Below, in pieces: positions 1-12,737 of a DNA stretch of 64,000 nt (position 1 is its first letter; each line of letters begins with the position of its first letter). Source of the stretch: Chaetoceros tenuissimus (lineage: Eukaryota; Bacillariophyta; Thalassiosirophyceae; Chaetocerotales; Chaetocerotaceae); assembly GCA_021927905.1 (NCBI GenBank), contig BLLK01000051.1:806001-870000 (forward strand). The letters run 5' to 3'. The position numbers and the translations under genes were made by a program. The notes beneath the pieces were generated by a model. That model saw nothing but the letters and a program-made list of their open reading frames with translations. It did no database searches and had not been told where the DNA came from.

Positions 1-3000
1 AGAACGGTGTTACTTTTGGCCAAGAAGACTATGGATCCATGGAAGCCATGATTGCTGCAATTATTCTTCACGAAGAATCACGAGAAGTCATACTTGATGC
101 AGACCCTACTAGTGGAGCTTTAAAGGAACCTCTACTTAAATTGATTTCGTTCATGAAATCAATGGAGTTCCGGGCTCCATCTAAATATCCAGAGATTGTT
201 TTGAGGAAACTACAAGACCGCCTCGGTCAAGGTCAACATGAAACTCCAAGTGTCTTCTCTTACTTTCTACCTGAGTATATGAGTCCAGGGCACATAGAGG
301 CTGCAACAATTGTTTCTCCAGAGGCTCAGGTACTGAATTCTCCATCCCTCACTGCACATATAAACGGCCACTTTTCTCTAGTCGACATGGGCCTTTCCGA
401 CTGTTATGGAGGCTTTGGAGATCGGGCTATTACAAGCAGTAGATGCTATAGAGTCAGGGATGGTAGAGAGGGATACAGTGTTGCCGAGAATTCCAAAGGC
501 GCATTGACTTACGTTCCGACCAGTTCCGATGAGGTCTCAGTAGTCAATGAAATAGCTCTCCTTCTTACTGCCGGAAGACTATCCTCACACAATCGAGCTA
601 TTTTGGAAAGCTCTTATGTAGCTCTTGGGAGTGTCAATGCCGTTCAAAAGCTTATCACCACAACTCCAGAATTTCATACTCTCAATAGTGTTGTGAATGA
701 TCAAGGAGTGCTTCGAGACAGTAATCCACCACCAGTAGCTGCAGAAGGGGAATATCGTGCTGTTGTCTTTTTCAATCTGCGTGGAGGTGCAGATACTTGG
801 GTAAGTTTGGAGACAGGACAATGTATTTCTTCGAACATGTACATTTTAAATAGAAACTCACGTCATTTTACTCTCAGAACCTTCTTGTACCACACTCTAA
901 TTGTCGGGATGGAATTGACATGTACCAACACTATAAGGACGTTCGAACAGAAATCGCTCTGAATAAAGATGATTTGCTTCAAATTGATGCATCCAATTCA
1001 AATCAAATTTGTGATACATTTGGTATCCACCCAAACTTGGGCATATTGCAATCTTTATACAATGATACTGACCTTCTATTCATCTCCAACATTGGTGTTC
1101 TACAACAGTATGCAACAAAGGAAAATTGGAGAGGTTACCACGACGACACAAGCTTATTCGCACATAATGAGCAGCAAATGGAAGTCCAAAGACTTGACAT
1201 CCTTGAAGAATTAAGTGGGACCGGAGTTGGAGGTAGATTGTTGGATGTCTTGAAAAGTAAAGGATTCAGTACCAATGCCCTATCTACGTCTGGAATAGAA
1301 CCGGCATTGTCTTCTGCTTTCTCACCACTTTTAGTTGTGCCTTCGGTTGATGGTTATGAAAAAATTGATCCTATGTCTTTTGATAGAATATCTGATACTA
1401 CCATCCATAATCAGTATACCTCTAGGATGAGAGACTTAAATTCAGCAACGAACATAGGTTCATCACTCTTCACCGAAACTTATTCGTCATTGCTCCAGAA
1501 AAGCCTCGATGATAATAGCCTTCTTTACGATGCCCTCAAATCTGTAACTTTGAATACAACTTTCCCAGATGAGAGTACAGCAGAGGGCTTCGACACAATT
1601 TCAAGACTAATCAAGACCAGAAATGTGAGAGGAGTTGACAGAGATGTTTTCTACGTCGACCAAGGAGGCTTTGACATGCATAGTGAACTTCTCCCACGCT
1701 TTGAAAGAGAAGCAACTGACATGAATGCTGCACTTGAGGCTTTTGTTACAGAAATGAAGGATCAAGGCCTTTGGGATGATATAACTATTGTCGTTACTAC
1801 CGAATTTGCTCGAACACTGACTACCAATAGTGGTAAGTATATGACTTTGTTTCACTGCACTCCTTCCAAAATACCATCTCACGAGTTTTCTCTTCAAAAG
1901 GTATCGGTTCTGATCATGCATGGGGCGGAAATCTCATGGTTCTTGGAGGAAGTGTTGACGGAGGAAAGATCCTAGGTCAATACCCAGATGACCTTTCATA
2001 TGAAAGTGGTTCTTTGATCATTAATCGTCGAGGAGTAGTCCTGCCAACAACACCATGGGATTCAGTTTGGCATGGTGTTGCACAATGGTTCGGTGTTACT
2101 GATGAAAATGATCTTGCTCAGGTACTTCCAAATAAGGAAGTATTTGGTAACACACTCTTCACTTCTGAAACCCTTTTTGGTGTTTCGGTTACATCCAGCC
2201 CCACAAGCTCTAGTTCTCCAACAAGTTCCCCAGCTCCTTCAGATCCTGCAACCCTTAGTATGGCGCCATCATTGGCACCATCACTTCCGTTTACCAGATC
2301 AATTGCATGGTACAACCGTGGCTCATTTGTTGAGAGGACAGTCATAGTGGGAGAGATAATCAAATTAACATGGGATGCAGGATTAATGCATGACGGTAAG
2401 TTCACCATTCCTGTTTATTCCTATTACTTTAAAGATTACAAGACTAACGTCAATTTACAACAGTACACTATAGTGTTGATGGAACATGTAATCCTGGTTC
2501 GACTTCAAATCCTAATTTGATTCCTATATCTTTGCAACCTCCAGCTGTATATCCATTCACAATCCCAGGACAATTCACATTTGTTTGCAAAAGACATTGC
2601 GAAGCAGGACATGGTATGATTTTCAATGTCATTACTTCCGAATCTCCTTCGGCAGCGCCATCAGAGAGTATACCACCAACAATTGATCCAAATGGTGACC
2701 TTCCTATCACCTTCGTCAGTCAGTGCAGTGGTTCAAGTGATAATCTTTGCGATCTGTGTCAAGGAGACTGCGATAATGACAACGATTGTGTAGGCGATCT
2801 AGTCTGTCGGCAGAGACAAGGACTCGAACCAGTTGATGGATGTAAAGGCGAGGGATTATCTTTGGATAGAAATGGAACTGACGTTTGCTCTCATAGATTT
2901 GAAACCATCAAGTTTGTGGGACAGTGCAAGGGAGAAAATGATTTCTTCTGCGGAGTTTGCGAAGGCGACTGTGACTCCGACTCGGATTGCAGTGGTAATT

Positions 3001-6000
3001 TGGTCTGTAGAAATCGCAGCGAGTTTGAGCCTGTACATGGATGCTCTCGAGAAGGTGGATCCACAGACAGCTCCGGTGCTGACGTCTGCTCTTATCCTTT
3101 TGAGGTGATTGAGTATGTCGGAGAATGCAAGCACGAAGATGGCTTCTTGTGCGGATTATGTGAGGGTGACTGTGATGAAGATGCAGATTGCGCAGAAGGC
3201 TTGGTATGTGCGAAACGAGATGAGTATGAGGCTGTGAATGGTTGTTCTGGAGAGGGAGGCTGGTTAGACAGGGCTGGAAGTGATATCTGTGTGTATCCTG
3301 AGAAGCCTGTTGAATATGCGAAGGAATGTAGCACGTCAAATGGATTATGTTTAATGTGTGAAGGTAAGTTCGTTTCCATTAGGATGTGGAATAACTCGTC
3401 ATTGTTATCACAATTTGTCTCAAAAATGACTTATAATAAATATAGGTGATTGCGACACAGATGATGACTGCTCAGCTGGACTTGTATGTAAGCAGAGATC
3501 GGGCAATGAGCCGGTAGAGCATTGTAGCGGCGAAGGTGGCATCAGTGATGTAGCTGGGAAGGATATCTGTACTTACCCAGAGAACCAAGTCGAATACATT
3601 GGAGAATGCAATGGTGCAGACGGAAACTTCTGTGGCGAATGTCAAGGTGATTGTGACTCCGACTCAGATTGTCTTGGAGATCTTGTGTGTAGAAACCGTG
3701 GTTCAGCCGATCCATTCGCTGCGATCCATGGATGTGTAGGCGAGGGAGGTCCATTGGACACCAAGGGAGGAGGAGCTGATGTATGCTCTCATCCTTTTGA
3801 GGTGATTGAGTATGTCGGAGAATGTGCGCATGAACAAGGCTTCTTGTGCGGATTGTGTCAAGGAGACTGTGATGCCGATGCAGATTGTGCAGAAGGCTTG
3901 GTATGTGGTCGAAGAGACGAGTACGAGGCTATGAATGGTTGTTCTGGAGAGGGAGGCTTTTCAGACACGAAGAAGGGCAGTGACATCTGTGTGTATCCTG
4001 AGAAGCCTGTTGAGTATATCCAAAACTGCAATGGAACTGCAGCAGAGTTCTGTGGATTGTGTGAAGGTAAGTCATGCTTGAATACTCTTTGTTTGCACTG
4101 TTAATAGTAATATTTAGATTGTTAACACGTTGTATTTATTTAATACTAGGTAACTGCAACAGTGACTTTGACTGTGAAGCTGGACTTGTATGTAAGAAGA
4201 GAGAAAATAACGATCCAGTAGAGTACTGTAGCGGCGAAGGTGGCATCAGTGATGTAGGTAGCAAGAATATCTGTACTTACCCAGAGAACCAAGTCGAGTA
4301 CATCGGAGAATGTAGTGGCGCAGACGGAAACTACTGTGGCGAATGTCAAGGCGATTGTGATTCAGACTCTGACTGTCTCGGAGATCTTGTGTGTAGAGAC
4401 CGTAAATCAGCCGAACCATTCGCTGCAATCCACGGATGCGTAGGCGAGGGAGGTCCTTTCGATACAAAGACATGGGGAACTGATATATGCTCACATCCTT
4501 TCGAGGTGATTGAGTATGTTGGAGAATGTGCGCACGAAGAAGGCTTCTTGTGCGGATTATGCCAAGGAGACTGTGATGCTGATGCAGATTGTGCAGAAGG
4601 CTTGGTATGTGCAAATAGACCAGGTGGAAGTTTCGAGGCTGTGAATGGTTGTTCTGGAGAGGGAGGCTTTTCAGATACAAAGGCTGGAAGTGATATCTGT
4701 GTGTATCCTGAGAAGCCTGTTGAGTATATCCAAAACTGCAATGGAACTGCAGCAGAGTTCTGTGGATTGTGTGAAGGTAAGTCATTGTTGATCTACTTGA
4801 TATTGATGTGTGTTGCTGTTTGAATTTAGATGGCTGACTTTTTGTAATCTTTTACTACTTGATAGGTGACTGCAATAGTGACTTTGACTGCTCAGCTGGA
4901 CTTGTATGTAAGCAAAGATCGGGCAATGAGCCGGTAGAACATTGTAGCGGCGAAGGTGGCATCAGTGATGTAGCTGGAAAGGACATTTGTACTTACCCAG
5001 AGAACCAAGTCGAATACATCGGAGAATGCAATGGTGCAGACGGAAAGTACTGTGGCGAATGTCAAGGCGATTGTGATTCAGACTCTGACTGTTTCGGAGA
5101 TCTAGTTTGTAGAAAGCGTGACTCGGTCGATCCATTCGCTGCAATTCATGGATGTATAGGCGAGGGAGGTCCGTTGGACACCAAGGGAGGAGGAGCTGAT
5201 GTATGCTCTCATCCTTTTGAGGTGATTGAGTATGTCGGAGAATGTGCGCATGAACAAGGCTTCTTGTGTGGACTGTGCCAAGGAGACTGCGATGCAGATG
5301 CAGATTGCGCAGAAGGCTTGGTATGTGGTCGAAGAGACGAGTACGAGGCTATGAATGGTTGTTCTGGAGAGGGAGGCTTTTCAGACACGAAGAAGGGCAG
5401 TGACATCTGTGTGTATCCTGAGAAGCCTGTTGAGTATATCCAAAACTGCAATGGAACTGCAGCAGAGTTCTGTGGATTGTGTGAAGGTAAGTCATGCTTG
5501 AATACTCTTTCTTTGCACTGTTGACTATTTTTGTTTGAATATCAATTGCTGACTCGTTGTATTTTTTTGTTTCTCGATAGGTGACTGCAATAGTGACGCT
5601 GACTGCTCAGCTGGACTTGTATGTAAGCAGAGATCGGGCAATGAGCCGGTAGAGCATTGTAGCGGCGAAGGTGGCATCAGTGATGTAGCTGGGAAGGATA
5701 TCTGTACTTACCCAGAGAACCAAGTCGAATACATCGGAGAATGCAATGGTGCAAATGGAAACTTCTGTGGCGAATGTCAAGGTGATTGTGACTCCGACTC
5801 AGATTGTCTTGGAGATCTTGTGTGTAGAAAGCGTGGTTCAGCCGATCCATTCGCTGCGATCCATGGATGTGTAGGCGAGGGAGGTCCATTGGACACCAAG
5901 GGAGGAGGAGCTGATGTATGCTCTCATCCTTTTGAGGTGATTGAGTATGTCGGAGAATGTGCACATGAACAAGGCTTCTTGTGTGGCCTGTGCCAAGGAG

Positions 6001-7050
6001 ACTGTGATGAAGATGCAGATTGTGCAGAAGGCTTGGTATGTGGTCGAAGAGACGAGTACGAGGCTATGAATGGTTGTTCTGGAGAGGGAGGCTTTTCAGA
6101 CACGAAGAAGGGCAGTGACATCTGTGTGTATCCTGAGAAGCCTGTTGAGTATATCCAAAACTGCAATGGAACTGCAGCAGAGTTCTGTGGATTGTGTGAA
6201 GGTAAGTCATGCTTGAATACTCTTTCTTTGCACTGTTGACTATTTTTGTTTGAATATCAATTGCTGACTGGTTATATTTTTTTGTTTCTCGATAGGTGAC
6301 TGCAATAGTGACGCTGACTGCTCAGCTGGACTTGTATGTAAGCAGAGATCGGGCAATGAGCCGGTAGAGCATTGTAGCGGCGAAGGTGGCATCAGTGATG
6401 TAGCTGGGAAGGATATCTGTACTTACCCAGAGAACCAAGTCGAATACATTGGAGAATGCAGTGGCGCAAATGGAAACTACTGTGGCGAATGTCAAGGTGA
6501 TTGTGACTCCGACTCGGATTGTCTTGGAGATCTTGTGTGTAGAAACCGTGGTTCAGGAGATCCATTCGCTGCGATCCATGGATGTGTAGGCGAGGGAGGT
6601 CCATTGGACACCAAGGGAGGAGGAGCTGATATATGCTCTCATCCTTTCGAGGTGATTGAGTATGTCGGAGAATGTGCGCATGAACAAGGCTTCTTGTGTG
6701 GCCTGTGCCAAGGAGACTGTGATGAAGATGCAGATTGCGCAGAAGGCTTGGTATGTGGTCGAAGAGACGAGTACGAGGCTGTGAATGGTTGTTCTGGAGA
6801 GGGAGGCTTTTCAGACACGAAGAAAGGCAGTGACATTTGCATGCATCCCAACAAACTAATAGAGTACGTGAAGGAATGTAGTTCTACAAATGGGCTTTGT
6901 GAGCTCTGTAGTGGAGATTGTGATTCGGATGCAGACTGTGAAGCTGGGCTAGTTTGCTTCCAAAGAGACTCTACTCAAGCAGTTCCAAATTGTAGTGGTG
7001 AAGGTGGCATCAGTGATAAAGCTGGTAAAGACATCTGCACTTTTTTATAA
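1..7050 (+). CDS. DUF1800-DUF1501-cupredoxin-Cys-rich repeat fusion protein (5' partial)
   Basis: The gene is open at the window edge. Nine exons can be read: 3-800, 878-1832, 1901-2395, 2464-3363, 3446-4066, 4150-4776, 4866-5486, 5581-6201 and 6296-7050, giving 2130 residues without a frame break. The first ~250 residues match the C-terminal part of DUF1800. A DUF1501 domain follows (FFNLRGGADTW at its start, GGFDMHS, TTEFARTL, then GKGSDHAWGGN across an intron), an alkaline-phosphatase/sulfatase-like fold. After a Ser/Pro linker comes a cupredoxin-like domain over the 2396-2463 intron, with possible type-1 copper ligands in HDVH, FVC and HCEAGHGM. The rest is 19 Cys-rich modules of 67-72 residues (GDCDxDxDC...LVCxxR...C-GEGG...DIC). 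In bacteria DUF1800 and DUF1501 are usually neighbouring separate genes. The protein is probably secreted or wall-associated, but its N-terminus is not visible. The biochemical function is unknown. Confidence 0.85.
2724..7047 (+). repeat. Cys-rich module array with tandem exon duplication
   Basis: Nineteen copies of a Cys-rich module are encoded. From 3446 they form a higher-order unit A-B-C (67+72+68 residues, 207 in total), each unit being one exon. Unit starts are 3446, 4150, 4866, 5581 and 6296, so periods are 704, 716, 715 and 715 bp. All introns between units split a Gly codon after its first base (phase 1), so units can be added or lost without a frame change. Introns 5487-5580 and 6202-6295 are both 94 nt and differ at two positions by eye, which points to very recent duplication. 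The last unit diverges after about 6840 and ends with one extra, more diverged module. Confidence 0.9.
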
Positions 7051-7132
7051 GTGAAAAAAATCAATACATAATACATAAGAAACAAAGTTATTATTCAAAT
7101 TTTGACACTGATGAAATGTCTATTATTTAGCC

Positions 7133-7138
7133 TATAAA
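7133..7138 (+). promoter_or_regulatory. possible TATA box
   Basis: TATAAA lies 128 bp upstream of the ATG at 7266, in the 215-bp spacer between two genes on the same strand. The position is suitable for a core promoter, but diatom promoters often lack TATA and AT-rich DNA yields the motif by chance. Confidence 0.25.
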
Positions 7139-7265
7139 TGGCCTCGTGATCATATGACCCGTCGTCGTCAAAAATCTATCCTTGCAGCTATTGTAAGCAG
7201 CACCATCACAACTACTTCATTTTTCATTCCTTTGCACTAGTACAACACATGTGGTCCTGGCAGTC

Positions 7266-10200
7266 ATGAGTCCATTTATTTTATACCGATTCCTCTGCAC
7301 ATTATTGCTATTTACAGTTGTCAGAGGGCAGTTTTCTCAAAGTGATCAGCCTCCTTATCTGGGTAAGACATGTGAAAAGAGGGTCATTTGCAAAATCCGA
7401 TGCGACTCCCGGGACTTCTAACATTTCATTTTTCTTTTCTCTCCCTAGCAAATTTCAACAGTATAGATCAAGCATCATACTCTGCTGTAAATGATCCACT
7501 GAACGGAAATGTTCCTTCACAACTTTTAGAAAGTTGCGCGAAAGGTAATGCTCCAATACCGCAGTCTGAGAACGTTGTCACCGTTGAAACTTCATCATCT
7601 GATTTGGTAATCAAAGCATCACAAGTTGCATCTCAATGTAGGTCATTAGATACATGTGTCATTCCGTCTACTCTAACTATGGAAATGGATGTATCGCTTC
7701 AAGTCGCTGCTCTTCGAATTGAAGGTAATGTGACTTGGACCTATGACTCTCAACAAATTGATAGCATGTATCTATGTGCGGGATACATTGCTATTGAAGG
7801 TTCAAATGCTAATTGGAATATGGATCTTAGTACTCCATCGGGCAACAGCAATACGAAATATGGATGGATTTACATTATGAATAATGGTATGGCTCACTCT
7901 GTATTACGAAGTCGTGCGTTTGGAGCTGTTGGAGGGTCAATGTTTATGAAAGGAAATACTGTCGAGCGTACTTGGTCTTTACTATCAAGAGAATTAGAGG
8001 TCGGATCTAATCAAATGGAGCTCTTGCACAACCCTGTATTGATGGGCTGGAAAGTTGGCGATCGTATTGCAATTTCTCCTACAGAAAAGAGTTCTGAAGG
8101 TTATGCACAAGAATTTCTTATTCAAGATATTGACGAGTTTGGAATTGTGACTTTGGATAGGACCTCACAGTATAGGTTTAAAGCAGAATTTCATACATAT
8201 GGATTTGGTGAAAACAAAAATGTTGCTACGAAAAGTGCAGAAGTTGTATTGTTGAGTAGAAACGTAATTGTGACAGGTGATGACTTTGAACATGTAGATG
8301 CCGTGGATGGATTGGTCGAGGCAATTCCTGGTGAACAAACTAGCTCAGAAGGGTGCATGAGAAATAGTTTTCGAACCAAATGCACATATGGCCTGCATAT
8401 GGCTCAGATGTTTCAAGGCATTTCAAAGATTGAGAATGTTAGAATAGAGAAATGTGGTCAGCGTGGAGTGGAAGGAAAGTACTGTCTTCATCTGCACAAA
8501 CTAGGAAACTGTAGTGACTGCTTGTTCAAGAATAATGCAATTGAGAATTCTCATCAACGAGGGATAATCATTCATGGAACACACAATTCGGTTGTTGATG
8601 ACAACATTCTTTATAATATTCGCGGTGCTAATGTCTACATTGAAGATGGAAATGAAATGCATAATAAGATTCGATACAATGTTGTCATCTGTCCATTCCC
8701 TTTCAAGCACCCCCAACTTGGAGGATGTACAATACCTGGAACATCCAATAGGATTGCTGATACCAGCGACAATCAGAGCGGTTTTTACTCCCGAGCTGCA
8801 ACAAATGATATGATTGGTAATCGTGCAGCAAATACTTTTAATGGCATGTTCTGGCAAGCACTTGGGTCTGGACGAGGTGAATTTGCGGGAAAAGTATGCG
8901 AAGCTGATGCTAAATTTGGAAGGTTTATCGGCAACGTATTTCATGGACATTTGAGATTTGGAACGTACGTTGCTATTGGACTTTTTTATATTTGTTTGGT
9001 TGATTACATTTAACTTTGATTACATTTAACATTTCTTCGTTTCTTAGGTATTCTTTGGGAAGCAACTATCCGAAAGAAACCGATCAAAGCGTGGAATCCA
9101 ATGGAATAAATACTGATGGAAGTCTTTGCCACGGATTCAACGACGTTGGAGAAACACGAGGCTACACTGGAGTTTTCCTCCATCACCAAGATTACGATAG
9201 TGTCTTTGTTGGACATTATAACGCAGGAGACTTGCAATATGATGGACACTATAGCGCGGGAAACAATAATTTATTGTATTGGAAGGAATCAAAAGTGATG
9301 GAAGATGGGTGCAGTCCGCATTTGTATGGTGGTCACTATGAACAAGGCAACGTTGCTCTTCCGGATCAGGCAACTTTTATTATCGAAGATACTAGGTGAG
9401 TTATGTTTTCATCCAACCAATGACTTTTGCGGCATTTGTACATGGACCAACAATTATTCATTAGTTTTACAGAAGCCACATTGGAAGCAAATCACCATTG
9501 TGCTGTTGGTGTGACAGGAGGTGAGTTTTTGTTTGGCTACATGCAATTGACTTTTGCAGCATTTTCTAAAGTACCAACAATCTTTTAGTCCTTTGTCAAC
9601 CACAATATATTTTACATAATGTTTCATTCCGCAAGTCGGGCGGTAATTGGTTGTACTTTTCGAAACACAAAAGGGAAGATCATACATATATACAAGGTAA
9701 GTCGAGATATTATCAATTTTTTGCACTATTGTCTTTTTTTTTGGGGAAGCTCTAATTGTCAAGACCTAGCGGATGGAGGTATCTTTTCTTTGTCACCCCC
9801 TAACGCAAAAGAAGTCATGGATGGAGCTGTACTCCAAAATTCAATATTCCCAGATGGCTTTGTTTCCATTGTTTCGTCAAAGTTTTCATATTTACTGGAT
9901 CATCCCGATGGTGTATGCAGTAACAGCTCAAGTATGGTTGCAGATATTCAATCCCGATATGGTGATACAATACTTTGTAAAGTCCCATTGCGATCACTCA
10001 AAATATACAGCAGATATTTACGCACCTACATGTCTCCTTCGGATATGAAGGTTGAAGCTTGGTTTGGGTCTAGTGGAAATGAACCTGATGCCATCCAATT
10101 GCTGAGATATCATCAAAGTGGACCTGATCAGTTTGAAAATAAGCAAGGATATTCACTACCAGTTATTCCTGGAGCTGAAAATAAATATCGTCTTTCACTT

Positions 10201-11688
10201 ACGACTGGGGGTGATATTCCCAACGATTGGATCATCGAGTTTAATGACCCTATCATTGCAAATAGGTGGGAAGAAGAATTTATCACTTTAGAAGTTCAAG
10301 GAAGAGCATGTGCCAATGATGGACTTGTGAGCTCAAGGCATGATCGTAAATTTATTTGGAGTGGAGACGAGTTTCTCAATCCTGCTGTTTGGGATTCGAA
10401 TGGAAATGCGTTTCACGGAGCATGTTCATTATCTCAGCAGTCGAATATGCCAAGTAAAGTTTGCCCGTCGCAAAAGAGTATTGGTCCACTTGAATGCCCA
10501 CTTCAGTGTGGAAATGGATGCAGCGAGAATTCATATTGCGATTGTGGAACCAGTAAATGTTTGTGTAAACCAGGATTCCACGGTGATAATTGCGAAATTG
10601 ACTTGTGCAGTGCTGCCAGATGCAGTTCAAATGCTGCATGTGTAGCTAAGTATCTTGGCACAGGGACCAGTGGAATACTTCCAGTCACAAGTAATAATGC
10701 ATGTATTTGTGATGATGGGTACAGTGGAATTACATGCGGCTCAAATCCTTGTGAGGGTGTAATTTGCAACGGGAATGGTACTTGCAAAGCTGTAGGTTCT
10801 AATGCAGTTTGCGAGTGTAATGATGGCTATAGCGGAAATAACTGCGAAACTAGTTGCGACGATTTTTGCATTGGAACTTTCCCCTACAATTGCAACCCTA
10901 ATTTAGGCGAAGATGTAGCCAAATATGCATGTAATAGAAATGGTGGATGTACTTATCCAAGCGACCCCTCTACAAGTTTGGATCCATCTCAGTGGTGTGT
11001 GTTCAAAGAAAATGGCAGCAATGACATTTGTATTTGTTCTTCTTCAAATCAATGTCAAAGCATCCTTGCCTGCAATGAAGATAGTAGTTGTCCCGATCCA
11101 GAGATTCTTGAAGATGGCTCTGTTTGCCACTCAGAACCATGGGGTACTTGTCAAAATGGTGTATGCATCGGTTCGACCCAATCGTCTCCCACAGAGTCCC
11201 CATCAGTACTCCCCTCTGACGGTCCATCTGAGTTGAACAGACCGACTAGTCCTCCATCAACTAATCCATCAATCCCTTGCATTGAAGACAGCTCTGCTAT
11301 TTTTTTGAAAGGGATCAAAGTAGATGATGCCGGGAATCAAGTGGCACAGCAAAAAACTTGTTCGTGGTTATCAGGGAAGAAGCAGAAGAAAATCAGAAGA
11401 ATTTGTAACAAATCTGTAACTTTTGGAAATTTGGAACCAGCAAATATTATTTGCCCAGTCACATGCAAGAAATGCTTTCCTTGCGAAGAAAGTTTGACGT
11501 CAAATTTTTTTCTCAAAACAAAGATTAAAGCAAGTGGCGAGGTGAAAGATATCTTTAGAAGTTGCGAATGGCTTGTAGGAAGACCGTCGAAAGTGGAAAA
11601 GACATGTTCCAAAACCGAGAGTAAAGATGGCATTGGACCAGCAAATGAAGTTTGCGTAATGACATGCAATTCGTGCGGATGGAAGTAA
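7266..11688 (+). CDS. secreted G8 / parallel beta-helix protein with EGF-like and CxWL repeats
   Basis: Six exons (7266-7362, 7449-8964, 9048-9395, 9465-9520, 9589-9696, 9764-11688) encode 1349 residues in one frame. The ATG at 7266 gives a signal peptide (RFLCTLLLFTVVRG). A G8-like beta-rich domain follows, then parallel beta-helix repeats with YCLHLHKLG, QRGIIIHGTH and NVYIEDGNE, as in the CEMIP/TMEM2/PKHD1 group. Then come EGF-like units (CDCGTSKCLCKPGFHGDNC; CECNDGYSGNNC), a Ser/Pro-rich linker near 11190-11270, and two ~60-residue Cys repeats of the form C...CSWLSG...C...CPVTCKKC. In that animal group these domains bind or cut hyaluronan and other glycans, so an extracellular glycan-binding role is an inference. 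The three small exons 3-5 rest on splice consensus plus frame and are the least certain part. Confidence 0.8.
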
Positions 11689-12342
11689 ATACCTCTACAA
11701 ATTGATCATTATTTTATTTTTAAACATCATAACATCCTATCGCAAGAAGTAATGACTTCACAACCGAGCTTGGTCTCAAATCTCAGAATTATAAAAAAAG
11801 GACATTTCCAATTTGTTTCTTCCTTCTTCTCTCCTTCCTACGTATGAAGCTATTTTCCTCCATATTGACATGGTTCCTGAAACCCAATTTCAACATAGGA
11901 CAAAACAGGAGGTTCGTACATCTCCCGTCATTTTTTCAGTTTTCTAGTAACCACTTGTTTTTGTCTTCATAATGCAGACCTTACCAATTCAATATTCGAT
12001 AATTGCTTTTAGAAATTCCACTTGTTGCTCAATAAAACAAAATTTGTTCATGATGATTCATCCATTCAAAGAGTAAAATTATTCTATGCAACTGTTTTGA
12101 AGTAGAAATCCAACAAATTTTCATTGATTCTGATGTGTTGAGAATGACTGAGGTAAGGATTGCATTATGACACAGATCCATAATAAATGGTCCGTAGCCG
12201 CATCTCATGAAGAACGATTTACAATCCTACTCTCAATGTTCCAAAATGGATCAAGTGTTGAAGATTGATCTACACACAACTTACTAAGAAGAAAAAGCTA
12301 TGTATCTCTCGTTGGAAAACGTGATTTCCAATATGCCCTTTT

Positions 12343-12380
12343 CTTGTTTCTAAATGCAATGCTTGTTTCTAAATGCAATG
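12343..12380 (+). repeat. 19-bp direct tandem repeat, two copies
   Basis: CTTGTTTCTAAATGCAATG occurs twice head to tail (12343-12361 and 12362-12380) with no mismatch. It lies in non-coding DNA and looks like a simple local duplication. Confidence 0.8.
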
Positions 12381-12588
12381 CTCACCTTCTCGTTTTATTG
12401 CTCACAGCAACAACTTATGATGTTGTTCCTTGCCTTTTCCAATACGTAATAGTCCAAGCCATGGGTCTCATTTTTGAGTTCAATCCCTCGAGTTCAGTAG
12501 CTGTGAAATATTCATGCTCAAACCTTTTAAAAATCCCATGGATAGGTATTCGATTTTTGCAGCTACAAGTTCTTTGAAGCACGATTCC

Positions 12589-12737
12589 AGACCATAAAAG
12601 CACCAAAAGTTAAAAATGTGAGCTGAGATGAATATAGAAAGCAGGCTGTTACCAACTGTTTCTTCAGACCACGAAAGCATCAAAAGTTGAGCATGTGAGC
12701 TGATATAAATATAGAAAGCAGGCTGTTACCAACACTT
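12589..12737 (+). repeat. 77-bp imperfect tandem duplication
   Basis: Two head-to-tail copies start at 12589 and 12666. Each runs from AGACCA through AAAGCA, AAAAGTT and ATGTGAGCTGA to TATAGAAAGCAGGCTGTTAC. Scattered substitutions show that it is older than the 19-bp repeat upstream. No coding or structural role is apparent. Confidence 0.75.

Noticed and set aside
3446-6295. CRISPR-like or satellite array
   Set aside because: The period is ~700 bp, the units code for protein and contain introns; this is exon duplication in a eukaryotic gene.
2900-6860. Long antisense open frames rich in Arg, His, Leu and Ser opposite the Cys-module array
   Set aside because: They repeat with the module period, differ in frame only by the repeat itself and have no domain or splice support; they are shadows of the plus-strand exons.
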